Source: Candidatus Sumerlaeota bacterium (GTDB taxonomy: Bacteria; Sumerlaeota; Sumerlaeia; MVZB01; JAJFLK01). From it: a DNA stretch of 5,156 bases. Below, piece after piece: positions 1 through 5,156 of the stretch. The position numbers and the translations under genes were made by a program. Under the pieces are notes generated by a model, which worked only from the letters and a program-made list of their open reading frames with translations, did not search any database and was not told the origin of the DNA. The stretch lies in contig JAJFLK010000041.1 of the NCBI GenBank assembly GCA_021772735.1, forward strand, positions 1 through 5,156, written 5' to 3'. How positions within the stretch are numbered: the first letter of the stretch is position 1; each line of letters starts with the position of its first letter.

Positions 1-107
1 CCGGCGCCCTCGCCGGTTGAAAAATTCAAGCACACCGCCCAGAGTGGCGGCGTGAGAACCAGACAGGATAAGATGGCAGGACGACTCGCCGGGATTAAGC
101 CCGCCCA
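1..107 (+). other. 3' end of an upstream transcript, no gene identified
   Basis: This stretch precedes a strong rightward terminator, so it is probably the tail of a gene or RNA that begins before the window. In the third forward frame the codons GGC GCC CTC GCC GGT TGA end at position 20 and match the third-position GC bias of the other genes, so a protein may stop there. The second forward frame stops at 53-55. The first stays open into the terminator, which argues against it. Two small hairpins are possible: CCGCC 35-39 with GGCGG 46-50, and CGGG 90-93 with CCCG 100-103. I could not match it to tmRNA, RNase P RNA, 6S RNA or a known riboswitch. Confidence 0.3.
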
Positions 108-131
108 ATGCCGGATTCCGGCATCCTTTTT
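108..131 (+). terminator. Rho-independent terminator
   Basis: A perfect 7-bp stem, ATGCCGG (108-114) with CCGGCAT (118-124), encloses the three-base loop ATT. It is followed after CC by five T residues (127-131). This is the classic intrinsic terminator layout for rightward transcription. It closes a transcript that starts before the window and isolates the downstream sigma factor gene from it. Confidence 0.85.
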
Positions 132-144
132 ATCCGAATATCTT

Positions 145-167
145 TGAACGCCCGGGCCTCGTGCGTC
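145..167 (+). promoter_or_regulatory. possible ECF-type promoter before the sigma gene
   Basis: TGAAC (145-149) and CGTC (164-167) resemble the -35 and -10 elements used by many ECF sigma factors, and they lie just after the upstream terminator and before an ECF sigma gene. Such genes are often autoregulated. The 14-base spacer is shorter than the usual 15-17, so this is only a candidate. No good housekeeping TTGACA/TATAAT pair was seen nearby. Confidence 0.25.
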
Positions 168-260
168 CATCATCTGATAGAGGCGGGGGCACGGCGCGGC
201 CGCTCCGCCACGCTGCATGAAGGCTGGACCTGAATCGGTGACCGCCGCCCTGTGGGGCGC

Positions 261-266
261 AGGAGG
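261..266 (+). promoter_or_regulatory. Shine-Dalgarno sequence that decides the sigma factor start
   Basis: AGGAGG ends 12 bases before the GTG at 279. If translation began instead at the upstream in-frame GTG (252), this perfect Shine-Dalgarno would be read as two Arg AGG codons, and the bases before 252 show only a weak ribosome site. The 12-base spacing is on the long side, so 279 is preferred but not proven. Confidence 0.55.
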
Positions 267-278
267 ACCACACCGCAG

Positions 279-1211
279 GTGAATCTGATCCCCAAGGGCC
301 TATGGGAAACGTTCTGCCTCGATCCGACCGAGGCGGAGTTCGGTCCCTTGTATGACGCCAGCCGTGGGCTCGTCTACGCGATTTGCCTGAGAATCCTGAA
401 GAACGAGGAAGACGCCGCCGACGCGTTCCAATCGACGTACGCAAGATTGATCGCTCACGCGCGGGATTTCGACCGTGCGAGCGAGGTCGAAGACTTCCCC
501 GCCCTGGTTCGGCTCTATGCCGTGCGCGAGGCCGACGCGTTGCGCAAACGCCGCAACCGGCGATCGAAAAAGGAATTTGCCGTGGAGATATTACCTATTA
601 AAGGCGACTCGCGTCCGCTGCCGGCCGAGATCGCCGCAGCCCATCAGATTCGCGAGAAAGTCGAGGCGCTCGTCGAGACGCTCCCCGACCCATACCGCGT
701 GCCGCTGGTTCTTTATTACTTCCAGGGCATGACGCACCGGGAGATCGGAGCGGCGATGGGCAAATCGGCTGCGACGATCCATTATCGAATCAAGAAGGGC
801 GAGAGGCAACTCGAGCCCTCGATGACAAAAGCCGGATTGCGCGAGGCGTTGCGCCTGATGGCGCCGGCCGCGGCGACGCTGTTCTTCATCATGCCTCCGC
901 CGAGCCTCGAAGCCGCGACGGTCTGGCCCGCTGCGTCGGCGGGGGCGGCCCGGTTCTCCGGCGGCCGAGCGGGCATGAGTGGGCTTGGGCAGAGCCTCAG
1001 GTTCGCCGTGCCTGCGGCGACGCTCATCGGATTGATCTTGCTGCTTGCGCTGGGTCTCCACGCGGGCCTCCAGGCGACGGGCCCGACGCGGGTCGAGGCT
1101 TCGGCCGCATCGATAGTTACGATCGAAGCGGGCGAGATGAATGAATCAACTGAAGAATCCGGGTTAGCGGCCGTTGATGACGCGCTCGCGGGAATTATCA
1201 CCAGAGACTAA
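279..1211 (+). CDS. ECF RNA polymerase sigma factor with C-terminal membrane anchor
   Basis: An alternative sigma-70 family factor of the extracytoplasmic function type, which directs RNA polymerase to a specific promoter set. With GTG 279 as start it has 310 residues; the alternative GTG 252 adds nine (numbers below use 252). Region 2 spans about 27-105 (core motif LRILKNEEDAADAFQ, 46-60). A short linker follows. Region 4 spans about 133-187, with LPDPYRVPLVLYYFQGMTH (144-162) and a helix-turn-helix around EIGAAMGKSAATIHYRIKKG. Typical ECF factors end here, at roughly 180-200 residues. This one continues for about 130: a hydrophobic stretch at 203-214, an Ala/Gly/Ser-rich spacer, a strong transmembrane helix at 251-273, and an acidic tail that would lie outside the membrane. 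No separate anti-sigma gene follows. The extension may tether or restrain the factor at the membrane (inference). Family assignment is firm; target genes are unknown. Confidence 0.88.
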   Translation: MNLIPKGLWETFCLDPTEAEFGPLYDASRGLVYAICLRILKNEEDAADAFQSTYARLIAHARDFDRASEVEDFPALVRLYAVREADALRKRRNRRSKKEFAVEILPIKGDSRPLPAEIAAAHQIREKVEALVETLPDPYRVPLVLYYFQGMTHREIGAAMGKSAATIHYRIKKGERQLEPSMTKAGLREALRLMAPAAATLFFIMPPPSLEAATVWPAASAGAARFSGGRAGMSGLGQSLRFAVPAATLIGLILLLALGLHAGLQATGPTRVEASAASIVTIEAGEMNESTEESGLAAVDDALAGIITRD

Positions 1212-1255
1212 TCCGGCGACTTGCGTCCCGCCTCACCCTTGCCCATGATTGAGGC

Positions 1256-2008
1256 ATGAAACCGGACGGATCGGCCTCGATGCCCTGGGCGCGCGCCGCG
1301 CTCGATCTCCTTTACCCGCCGACGTGCTCGTTCTGCGAGAAGCGGCTGCTGCCCGACGAGCAAACGGTCTGCGACCCATGCCGCGCGAGCATGTTGCCTG
1401 CCGACACCTGGCGCTGCCCGAGGTGCGGCGCGACCGGATCCGGAAGCGCGCCGGACCAAGGTAAGAATTGCCCACGCTGCCCGGCGCCCGAAGCAAGATA
1501 CGCGGGCGTATTGTCCGTTTCGCGCTATGCCGAGCCTGCGGTTCGGCGTTGCGTGCAGCTTTTCAAATACAATCAGCGGCTCGAGATGGGACGCCTGATG
1601 GCGGATATGATGATCGTCCGCATGGGGAATCCGCTCCGCGCCCTGGACGATCGCGTCGAGTGGGTCGTGCCCGTGCCGCTTCACTGGCGGCGCCGCGTCG
1701 GCCGGGGGTTCAATCAGGCGGGGCTCCTTGCCGAGCCGCTGGCCGAGGCCTTGCAGATGACTTGCGCGGCCGATCTGCTTCGACGCACGCGGCATACCCG
1801 CCGTCAGGTGGACGTTCCGGTCGAGCAGCGCGAGAGCAATGTGCGCGGCGCCTTCGAAGTCGCGCCCGAGTACGGCGAGGTATCAATCCCCGGGGTTCTG
1901 CTTGTCGATGACGTCGTCACATCGGGCGCCACCGTCGCCGAGTGCGCACGGATGCTGTGCGCGGCCGGGTGCCCGCAAGTCTGGGTGGCCGCCTTCGCTC
2001 GGGGTTGA
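1256..2008 (+). CDS. comF: ComF family protein (phosphoribosyltransferase-like, zinc-binding)
   Basis: A 250-residue ComF/ComFC-type protein. The N-terminal third carries paired cysteines typical of its zinc-binding region: C24/C27, C39/C42, C54/C57 and C72/C75. The C-terminal part is a type I phosphoribosyltransferase fold with PVPLHWRRRVGRGFNQA (139-155), the basic stretch RRTRHTRRQ (176-184) and the PRPP-binding loop VLLVDDVVTSGAT (214-226), whose paired Asp residues are intact. In Bacillus and Helicobacter, ComFC-type proteins work in the cytoplasm during natural transformation, but family members also occur in species not known to be competent, and no other competence gene is in view. 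The gene lies 44 bases after the sigma factor and may share its transcript. GAGG sits almost against ATG 1256, an unusually short ribosome-site spacing. ATG 1280 (Met9, just before the conserved LDLLYPPTC) is a reasonable alternative start. Confidence 0.9.
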   Translation: MKPDGSASMPWARAALDLLYPPTCSFCEKRLLPDEQTVCDPCRASMLPADTWRCPRCGATGSGSAPDQGKNCPRCPAPEARYAGVLSVSRYAEPAVRRCVQLFKYNQRLEMGRLMADMMIVRMGNPLRALDDRVEWVVPVPLHWRRRVGRGFNQAGLLAEPLAEALQMTCAADLLRRTRHTRRQVDVPVEQRESNVRGAFEVAPEYGEVSIPGVLLVDDVVTSGATVAECARMLCAAGCPQVWVAAFARG

Positions 2009-2010
2009 CG

Positions 2011-2030
2011 TTCGGGAGCCGACACCCGAA
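2011..2030 (+). terminator. weak hairpin just after comF
   Basis: TTCGGG (2011-2016) pairs with CCCGAA (2025-2030) around an eight-base loop, starting two bases after the comF stop codon. There is no T-run after it on either strand, so it may only stabilise the 3' end or act as a poor terminator. Confidence 0.3.
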
Positions 2031-2033
2031 AAG

Positions 2034-2112
2034 CTGGGGACAGCCATCCATTTGCAAAAACCTTGGGGCCGCGCAATACACTGGGCGGATCGCAAACGGT
2101 GGGAGTCCCCAG
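2034..2112. repeat. long imperfect inverted repeat between convergent genes
   Basis: The outer arms CTGGGGAC (2034-2041) and GTCCCCAG (2105-2112) are perfect 8-bp complements. Moving inward, CCA (2044-2046) pairs with TGG (2100-2102), and CCATTTGC (2048-2055) pairs with GCAAACGG (2092-2099) at seven of eight positions. A small CCGC/GCGG stem (2069-2072 with 2085-2088) could form in the loop. About 18 pairs in arms of 22 and 21 bases is more than chance would give. It sits where comF and the membrane protein gene converge. It could be a REP-type or miniature mobile element, or a two-way transcription barrier. There is no transposase and no clear T-tract at its ends. Confidence 0.55.
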
Positions 2113-2133
2113 GTCTTCGCCGCCGAGCTTGCA

Positions 2134-3570
2134 TCATACGACGTTCGGCATAAAGTAGAGCGTCAGATTCACCGCGCCGATGATCCAGGCCAGAAACATC
2201 GCGGGCCCTCGGCCCAGGCGTTCGTCCCACCACAGCAGCGCAAGAATCTGGGCCGGAACGCCGAACATCGCCATCAGATCGAAATCCCAGAAGATGCTGA
2301 AATCGGCGTTCCACGTCATCGAGAAGAGCAAGAGCCCTCCCAATGCCGCGCCCAGATACACCGCTTCGGGCCGGCGTCGGAAGAACAGGTCGATCAGCGC
2401 CAGGGGCGCGATGGCAAGCAAGGGCGCGCTGGTCAGCCATAAGTTCAGGACATCGCGAATGTAAAAATATTCGAGAAAGAGGTATCGGGTCTGATCACCC
2501 GATGGCGTGAAGTCGATCCACAACCTGTTGTCCGGGCCGCCCCTGGCATTGCCATACCACGGGCTTTGTTCGAGGCCCGTGCCCGCAAAACGTGCAAAGA
2601 GCATCGTGCCGGCCAGAAGCGAGAACGGTGCGATGCAAAGAGCCAGCGCTCTCCAAACTCGCGCGGCGTCCGGTGACTTCCTTGATGTCTCGGCTTTGAA
2701 TCGAAAAAACCATATGGCAACAAGGGTCGCCTGCGCGCCGGTCGAGAAGAGCACCATTCCGTGAGACCAGACGGCCAGCATGATGAAGATTGTCTCTAGC
2801 CACGGAGGTCGCTTGAGGCCGAGCCTGAAATATCGCAGTCCGGCCAGCAGGTGAAGTCCGGTCAGGGCGTAGGCGATCGGCGTTGTCTCGACAAAGCTGG
2901 CGAAGACGATCGCCCAGGGGCTGGCGAGCATAAACCAAACCGCCGCGCCGGGGGCAATCCGGCCCAGAGCCCCGCGCGCGAGCACCAGCGTTCCGCCGGC
3001 CAGGATCATTCCAGAGGCCACGGAGCTGAGTCGGACAGCGGCCTCGCCCGAATCGATGCCGATCAGCGCGACAAGTTGATAGCTCAGGTAATGCATCCAG
3101 CGGCCAAGCGGCTCGCTGCCCATGATGAAGGGATCCGACGCCAGATCGAACCAGATCGGCCCATCGCCCATGATGACCCGATATTGAAAACGATTGAAGA
3201 AAAGGCCGACGGCCACGACGACCACCAGGCCGCGAATCCAGGTCAAAACCCCGATCGCGGCGCGAGGCAGCCGGCTCATCATTCGCCCGACGCGTTCGGT
3301 CACCGGCTTGAATTCGCCTGGACCCAGCGCGAGGCCCACAACACCAGCCAACGCAAGCCCGATTAACAGCTTGCCGATCTTGTGGCCGGGCAATTCCCAG
3401 AACAGGTCGCTCGGACGATACACCCGATTGAAGTAATACAGGACCGGAAGCACCGCGCCGACGAGCAGCGAGATCACAAAGACCAATTGCGGCGAGAGCT
3501 TTTCTTCGTTGCTTCGGTTCACGGATGACCCATCCCCCGAGCGCCCCAGACTACACGGCTCCGCCTCCAT
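2134..3570 (-). CDS. polytopic membrane protein, GT-C glycosyltransferase-like, function unknown
   Basis: A 478-residue integral membrane protein with roughly eleven to thirteen hydrophobic segments, for example near residues 28-47, 65-83, 103-124, 185-200, 207-227, 260-288, 308-326, 378-397, 403-420, 436-448 and 456-474. A loop after the third segment carries MGDGPIWFDLASD (134-146), recalling the acidic first-loop motif of GT-C glycosyltransferases that use lipid-linked sugars. Near the C-terminus WNADFSIFWDFDLMAMFG (420-437) resembles the Asn-Asp and Trp-Asp-Asp/Phe-Asp motif of large uncharacterised GT-C-like families. Enzymatic activity is therefore inference. The first two segments come before the usual GT-C first helix, so it may carry an N-terminal addition. 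ATG 3570 has AGGG seven bases upstream. GTG at codon 17 would remove a polar leader and is an alternative. It is transcribed alone, convergent with comF and divergent from nfu. Confidence 0.8.
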   Translation of the reverse strand: MEAEPCSLGRSGDGSSVNRSNEEKLSPQLVFVISLLVGAVLPVLYYFNRVYRPSDLFWELPGHKIGKLLIGLALAGVVGLALGPGEFKPVTERVGRMMSRLPRAAIGVLTWIRGLVVVVAVGLFFNRFQYRVIMGDGPIWFDLASDPFIMGSEPLGRWMHYLSYQLVALIGIDSGEAAVRLSSVASGMILAGGTLVLARGALGRIAPGAAVWFMLASPWAIVFASFVETTPIAYALTGLHLLAGLRYFRLGLKRPPWLETIFIMLAVWSHGMVLFSTGAQATLVAIWFFRFKAETSRKSPDAARVWRALALCIAPFSLLAGTMLFARFAGTGLEQSPWYGNARGGPDNRLWIDFTPSGDQTRYLFLEYFYIRDVLNLWLTSAPLLAIAPLALIDLFFRRRPEAVYLGAALGGLLLFSMTWNADFSIFWDFDLMAMFGVPAQILALLWWDERLGRGPAMFLAWIIGAVNLTLYFMPNVV

Positions 3571-3675
3571 GTGCGACCCTGCCAGAGGCTCGGTTGGGGG
3601 GAAAATGATGGCATACGGCCCGGCTCTGCTTTAAGCTGGATGTCAGAGTGGCGGTGGGCCGATCATTGCCCGTGT

Positions 3676-3696
3676 ATGTGCTCGAACTGCGCACAT
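3676..3696. promoter_or_regulatory. short inverted repeat in the divergent intergenic region
   Basis: ATGTGC (3676-3681) and GCACAT (3691-3696) form a perfect 6-bp dyad with a nine-base centre, about 80 bases upstream of nfu in the 208-base gap shared with the leftward membrane protein gene. It has the size of a dimeric regulator site, but it does not match the IscR consensus that might be expected before an Fe-S gene. I found no convincing promoter hexamers in this gap for either gene. Confidence 0.2.
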
Positions 3697-3778
3697 TTCG
3701 GGCGATAAATCGGGCCGGATCGCCACCCGCGCCTGGCTCGGCGGGACGACCCCTCCGAAGCCCCCTTGGAGGATCGCA

Positions 3779-4360
3779 ATGACCGATGCTATTTCACAGA
3801 AAGTCGCCGTTTTTGTCGAGCCGACACCTAACCCCAACAGCCTCAAATTCATAATCGGGAGGCAGATTCTTGAATCGGGGTCCTATGATTTCGATACGGC
3901 TGACGCTGCGGCCGAATCCGCGCTCGCCCGGCCGCTCTTCGAGATCGCCGGGGTTGCGGGCGTATTCCTCGGCGCGAACTTTGTCGCGATTCGCAAGAGC
4001 CCCGATGCCGTATGGTCCGACATCGAAGATCGAACCGTCCAGGTGATCGAAGATATCGTTTCGACCGGAGTGCCGGTCGTCACTGCCCCGGCCGAAGCTG
4101 CTCCAGAACAGGCCGGAGATATGAGCCCGGCCGAAGCGACGATACGCAAGATTTTGGATACCGAAGTTCGCCCGGCCGTGGCCTCGGATGGCGGCGACGT
4201 GGTTTTCCGCAATTATGACGACGCCAGCGGCGTCCTGACGCTTCAGCTCGTCGGCGCATGCAGCGGCTGCCCGAGCTCGACTTTTACATTGAAGATGGGA
4301 ATTGAGCGCCGCTTGAAGGAAGACGTTCCGGAATTGACCGAAGTCGTCTCGATGGCGTAG
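3779..4360 (+). CDS. NifU/Nfu-type iron-sulfur cluster carrier protein
   Basis: A 193-residue protein with the two-domain plan of alphaproteobacterial and mitochondrial Nfu (NFU1/HIRIP5). The N-terminal Nfu_N domain spans about 9-95, beginning with the signature VEPTPNPNSLKFI (13-25). An Ala/Glu/Pro-rich linker (about 102-116) follows. The NifU C-terminal domain spans about 118-190, with SDGGDVVF (136-143) and the cluster-binding pair C161-S-G-C164. In the known family a dimer holds a 4Fe-4S cluster between the two CxxC motifs and delivers it to cytoplasmic apo-enzymes. The length is normal and both cysteines are present. ATG 3779 is supported by GGAGG at 3768-3772, six bases upstream. It lies 37 bases before the acyl-CoA mutase gene on the same strand and is probably co-transcribed. 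That mutase needs B12 rather than an Fe-S cluster, so the link may be simply one of shared expression. Confidence 0.93.
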   Translation: MTDAISQKVAVFVEPTPNPNSLKFIIGRQILESGSYDFDTADAAAESALARPLFEIAGVAGVFLGANFVAIRKSPDAVWSDIEDRTVQVIEDIVSTGVPVVTAPAEAAPEQAGDMSPAEATIRKILDTEVRPAVASDGGDVVFRNYDDASGVLTLQLVGACSGCPSSTFTLKMGIERRLKEDVPELTEVVSMA

Positions 4361-4397
4361 CGAATCAGTCCACGCGAAATCGGAGGGGATAACGCTG

Positions 4398-5156
4398 ATG
4401 GCTGACGTAACTGACGGCGCGTCCGCACCGGATGAGCGCAAGCCCGATCGCCCTTGGATCATGCGGACGTATTCGGGATACAGCAGCGCCCGGGCGTCGA
4501 ACGAGCTTTATCGCAAGAACATCGCCAAGGGCCAGACCGGCCTGTCGGTCGCCTTCGATCTGCCGACGCAAACCGGATACGACTCGGACGATCCGTTGGC
4601 TCGCGGCGAGGTCGGCAAGGTCGGCGTGCCGATCTGCCATATCGAGGATATGAAGGTTCTGTTCGATTCGATCCCGCTGGCCGAGACCAATACCTCGATG
4701 ACGATCAACGCCCCGGCCGCGTGGCTGATGGCGCTCTATATCGCCGCGGCCGAGGATCAGGGCGCGGACGTGAGGGCCCTGCGCGGCACAACGCAAAACG
4801 ACATTCTCAAAGAGTACCTTTCGCGCGGGACCTACATCTTTCCGCCCGAGCATTCGCTGCGCCTCACCCGCGATCTCGTTACGTACGCGGTGCGCAACAT
4901 CCCGGCTTGGAATCCGCTCAACATCTGCAGCTACCACTTGCAGGAAGCCGGAGCGACGCCCGTGCAGGAATTGGCTTACGCGATGTCGAACGCGATCTGG
5001 ATTCTGGACAGCATCAAGGCCAGTGGCGGCTTCACGGCCGATGAACTCTCGAAGATCGTCGGCCGGTTCTCATTTTTCGTGAACGCCGGGGTCCGCCTGT
5101 TCGAAGAAATTTGCAAGATGCGCGCGTTCGTCGAGCTTTGGGATGGGACCGCCCGC
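4398..5156 (+). CDS. cobalamin-dependent acyl-CoA mutase, MeaA/methylmalonyl-CoA mutase family (N-terminal part)
   Basis: The first 253 codons of a B12-dependent carbon-skeleton mutase; the reading frame runs off the window end. It begins with RPWIMRTYSGYSSARASNEL (18-37), then GQTGLSVAFDLPTQTGYDSD (45-64), TTQNDILKEYLSRGTYIFPP (131-150) and NICSYHLQEAGATPVQE (175-191). This pattern is closer to MeaA-type enzymes (ethylmalonyl-CoA mutase of Methylobacterium and Streptomyces MeaA) than to classical MCM large subunits, which read GYHMQEAG. Aligned by spacing to Propionibacterium MCM, Tyr25, Gln133, Arg143, Tyr179 and His180 match catalytic Tyr89, Gln197, Arg207, Tyr243 and His244. The Tyr/Arg pair fits a carboxylated acyl-CoA; isobutyryl-CoA mutase has Phe/Gln. 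The B12-binding domain lies beyond the window. ATG 4398 has GGAGG at 4382-4386, eleven bases upstream. Family is certain; methylmalonyl versus ethylmalonyl specificity is open. Confidence 0.92.
   Translation, partial: MADVTDGASAPDERKPDRPWIMRTYSGYSSARASNELYRKNIAKGQTGLSVAFDLPTQTGYDSDDPLARGEVGKVGVPICHIEDMKVLFDSIPLAETNTSMTINAPAAWLMALYIAAAEDQGADVRALRGTTQNDILKEYLSRGTYIFPPEHSLRLTRDLVTYAVRNIPAWNPLNICSYHLQEAGATPVQELAYAMSNAIWILDSIKASGGFTADELSKIVGRFSFFVNAGVRLFEEICKMRAFVELWDGTAR

Noticed and set aside
21..107. Possible riboswitch or known structured RNA (TPP, cobalamin, RNase P tail, tmRNA tail)
   Set aside because: Some short strings are suggestive, but none of the conserved cores could be matched.
591..1061. 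Long leftward open frame opposite the sigma factor gene
   Set aside because: Rich in Arg, Ala and Gly with no recognisable motif; it is the antisense shadow of a clear sigma factor in GC-rich DNA.
1208..1795. Leftward 195-codon open frame opposite comF
   Set aside because: ComF motifs on the other strand are unmistakable and this frame shows no domain.
2055..2072. Leftward terminator with the T-run complementary to AAAAA at 2056-2060
   Set aside because: No adequate stem lies directly before the T-run on the minus strand; the sequence is better explained as part of the loop of the long hairpin.
1883..2440. Leftward open frame spanning the convergent gap and overlapping both genes
   Set aside because: It overlaps comF antisense and the membrane gene in another frame, and its composition is that of a shadow frame.
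1942..2442. Rightward 166-codon open frame crossing the end of comF and the intergenic hairpin
   Set aside because: It overlaps two well-supported genes, has no ribosome site of note and no motif; its openness reflects high GC.
2851..3366. Rightward 171-codon open frame inside the membrane protein gene
   Set aside because: Low-complexity, His/Asp/Arg/Gln-rich translation, as expected from the antisense of membrane-helix codons.
3794..4462. Leftward 222-codon open frame opposite nfu
   Set aside because: nfu on the plus strand has a complete signature, CxxC motif and ribosome site; the opposite frame has none.
4365..4937. Leftward 190-codon open frame opposite the mutase
   Set aside because: The plus-strand mutase frame is open to the window end with conserved active-site residues; this is its shadow.

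Overview
The window is GC-rich bacterial DNA, tightly packed, with four complete protein genes and the first part of a fifth. No rRNA, tRNA, CRISPR array, transposase or phage gene is visible. The organism cannot be named from this sequence alone. The coding bias toward G or C at third positions and an ECF sigma factor with a C-terminal membrane extension (a design I associate with Planctomycetota and neighbouring environmental phyla) point, at low confidence, to an environmental Gram-negative-type bacterium of that kind.

Layout from left to right. Positions 1-131 hold the end of an upstream rightward transcript, closed by a clear intrinsic terminator (108-131). A short leader follows, with a possible ECF-type promoter (145-167). 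Next is a rightward ECF sigma factor with a C-terminal transmembrane segment (279-1211), and 44 bases later a rightward ComF-family phosphoribosyltransferase-like protein (1256-2008). The 125-base convergent gap (2009-2133) is largely occupied by a long imperfect hairpin (2034-2112) that no gene explains. A leftward polytopic membrane protein of GT-C glycosyltransferase appearance fills 2134-3570. A 208-base divergent gap (3571-3778) separates it from a rightward pair: a two-domain Nfu-type iron-sulfur cluster carrier (3779-4360) and, 37 bases later, a cobalamin-dependent acyl-CoA mutase of the MeaA/methylmalonyl-CoA mutase family (4398 to the window end, 253 codons seen).

Functional reading. 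The nfu and mutase genes are probably co-transcribed: same strand, short gap, and each has its own Shine-Dalgarno sequence. The mutase keeps the Tyr/Arg pair expected for a carboxylated substrate such as methylmalonyl-CoA or ethylmalonyl-CoA, so it should link propionyl-CoA or ethylmalonyl-CoA metabolism to central carbon flow. The sigma factor and comF may share a transcript, but no functional link between them is evident. The items most worth a second look are the membrane-tethered sigma factor with no separate anti-sigma gene beside it, the intergenic hairpin, and the uncharacterised membrane protein. I see no convincing new multi-gene system.
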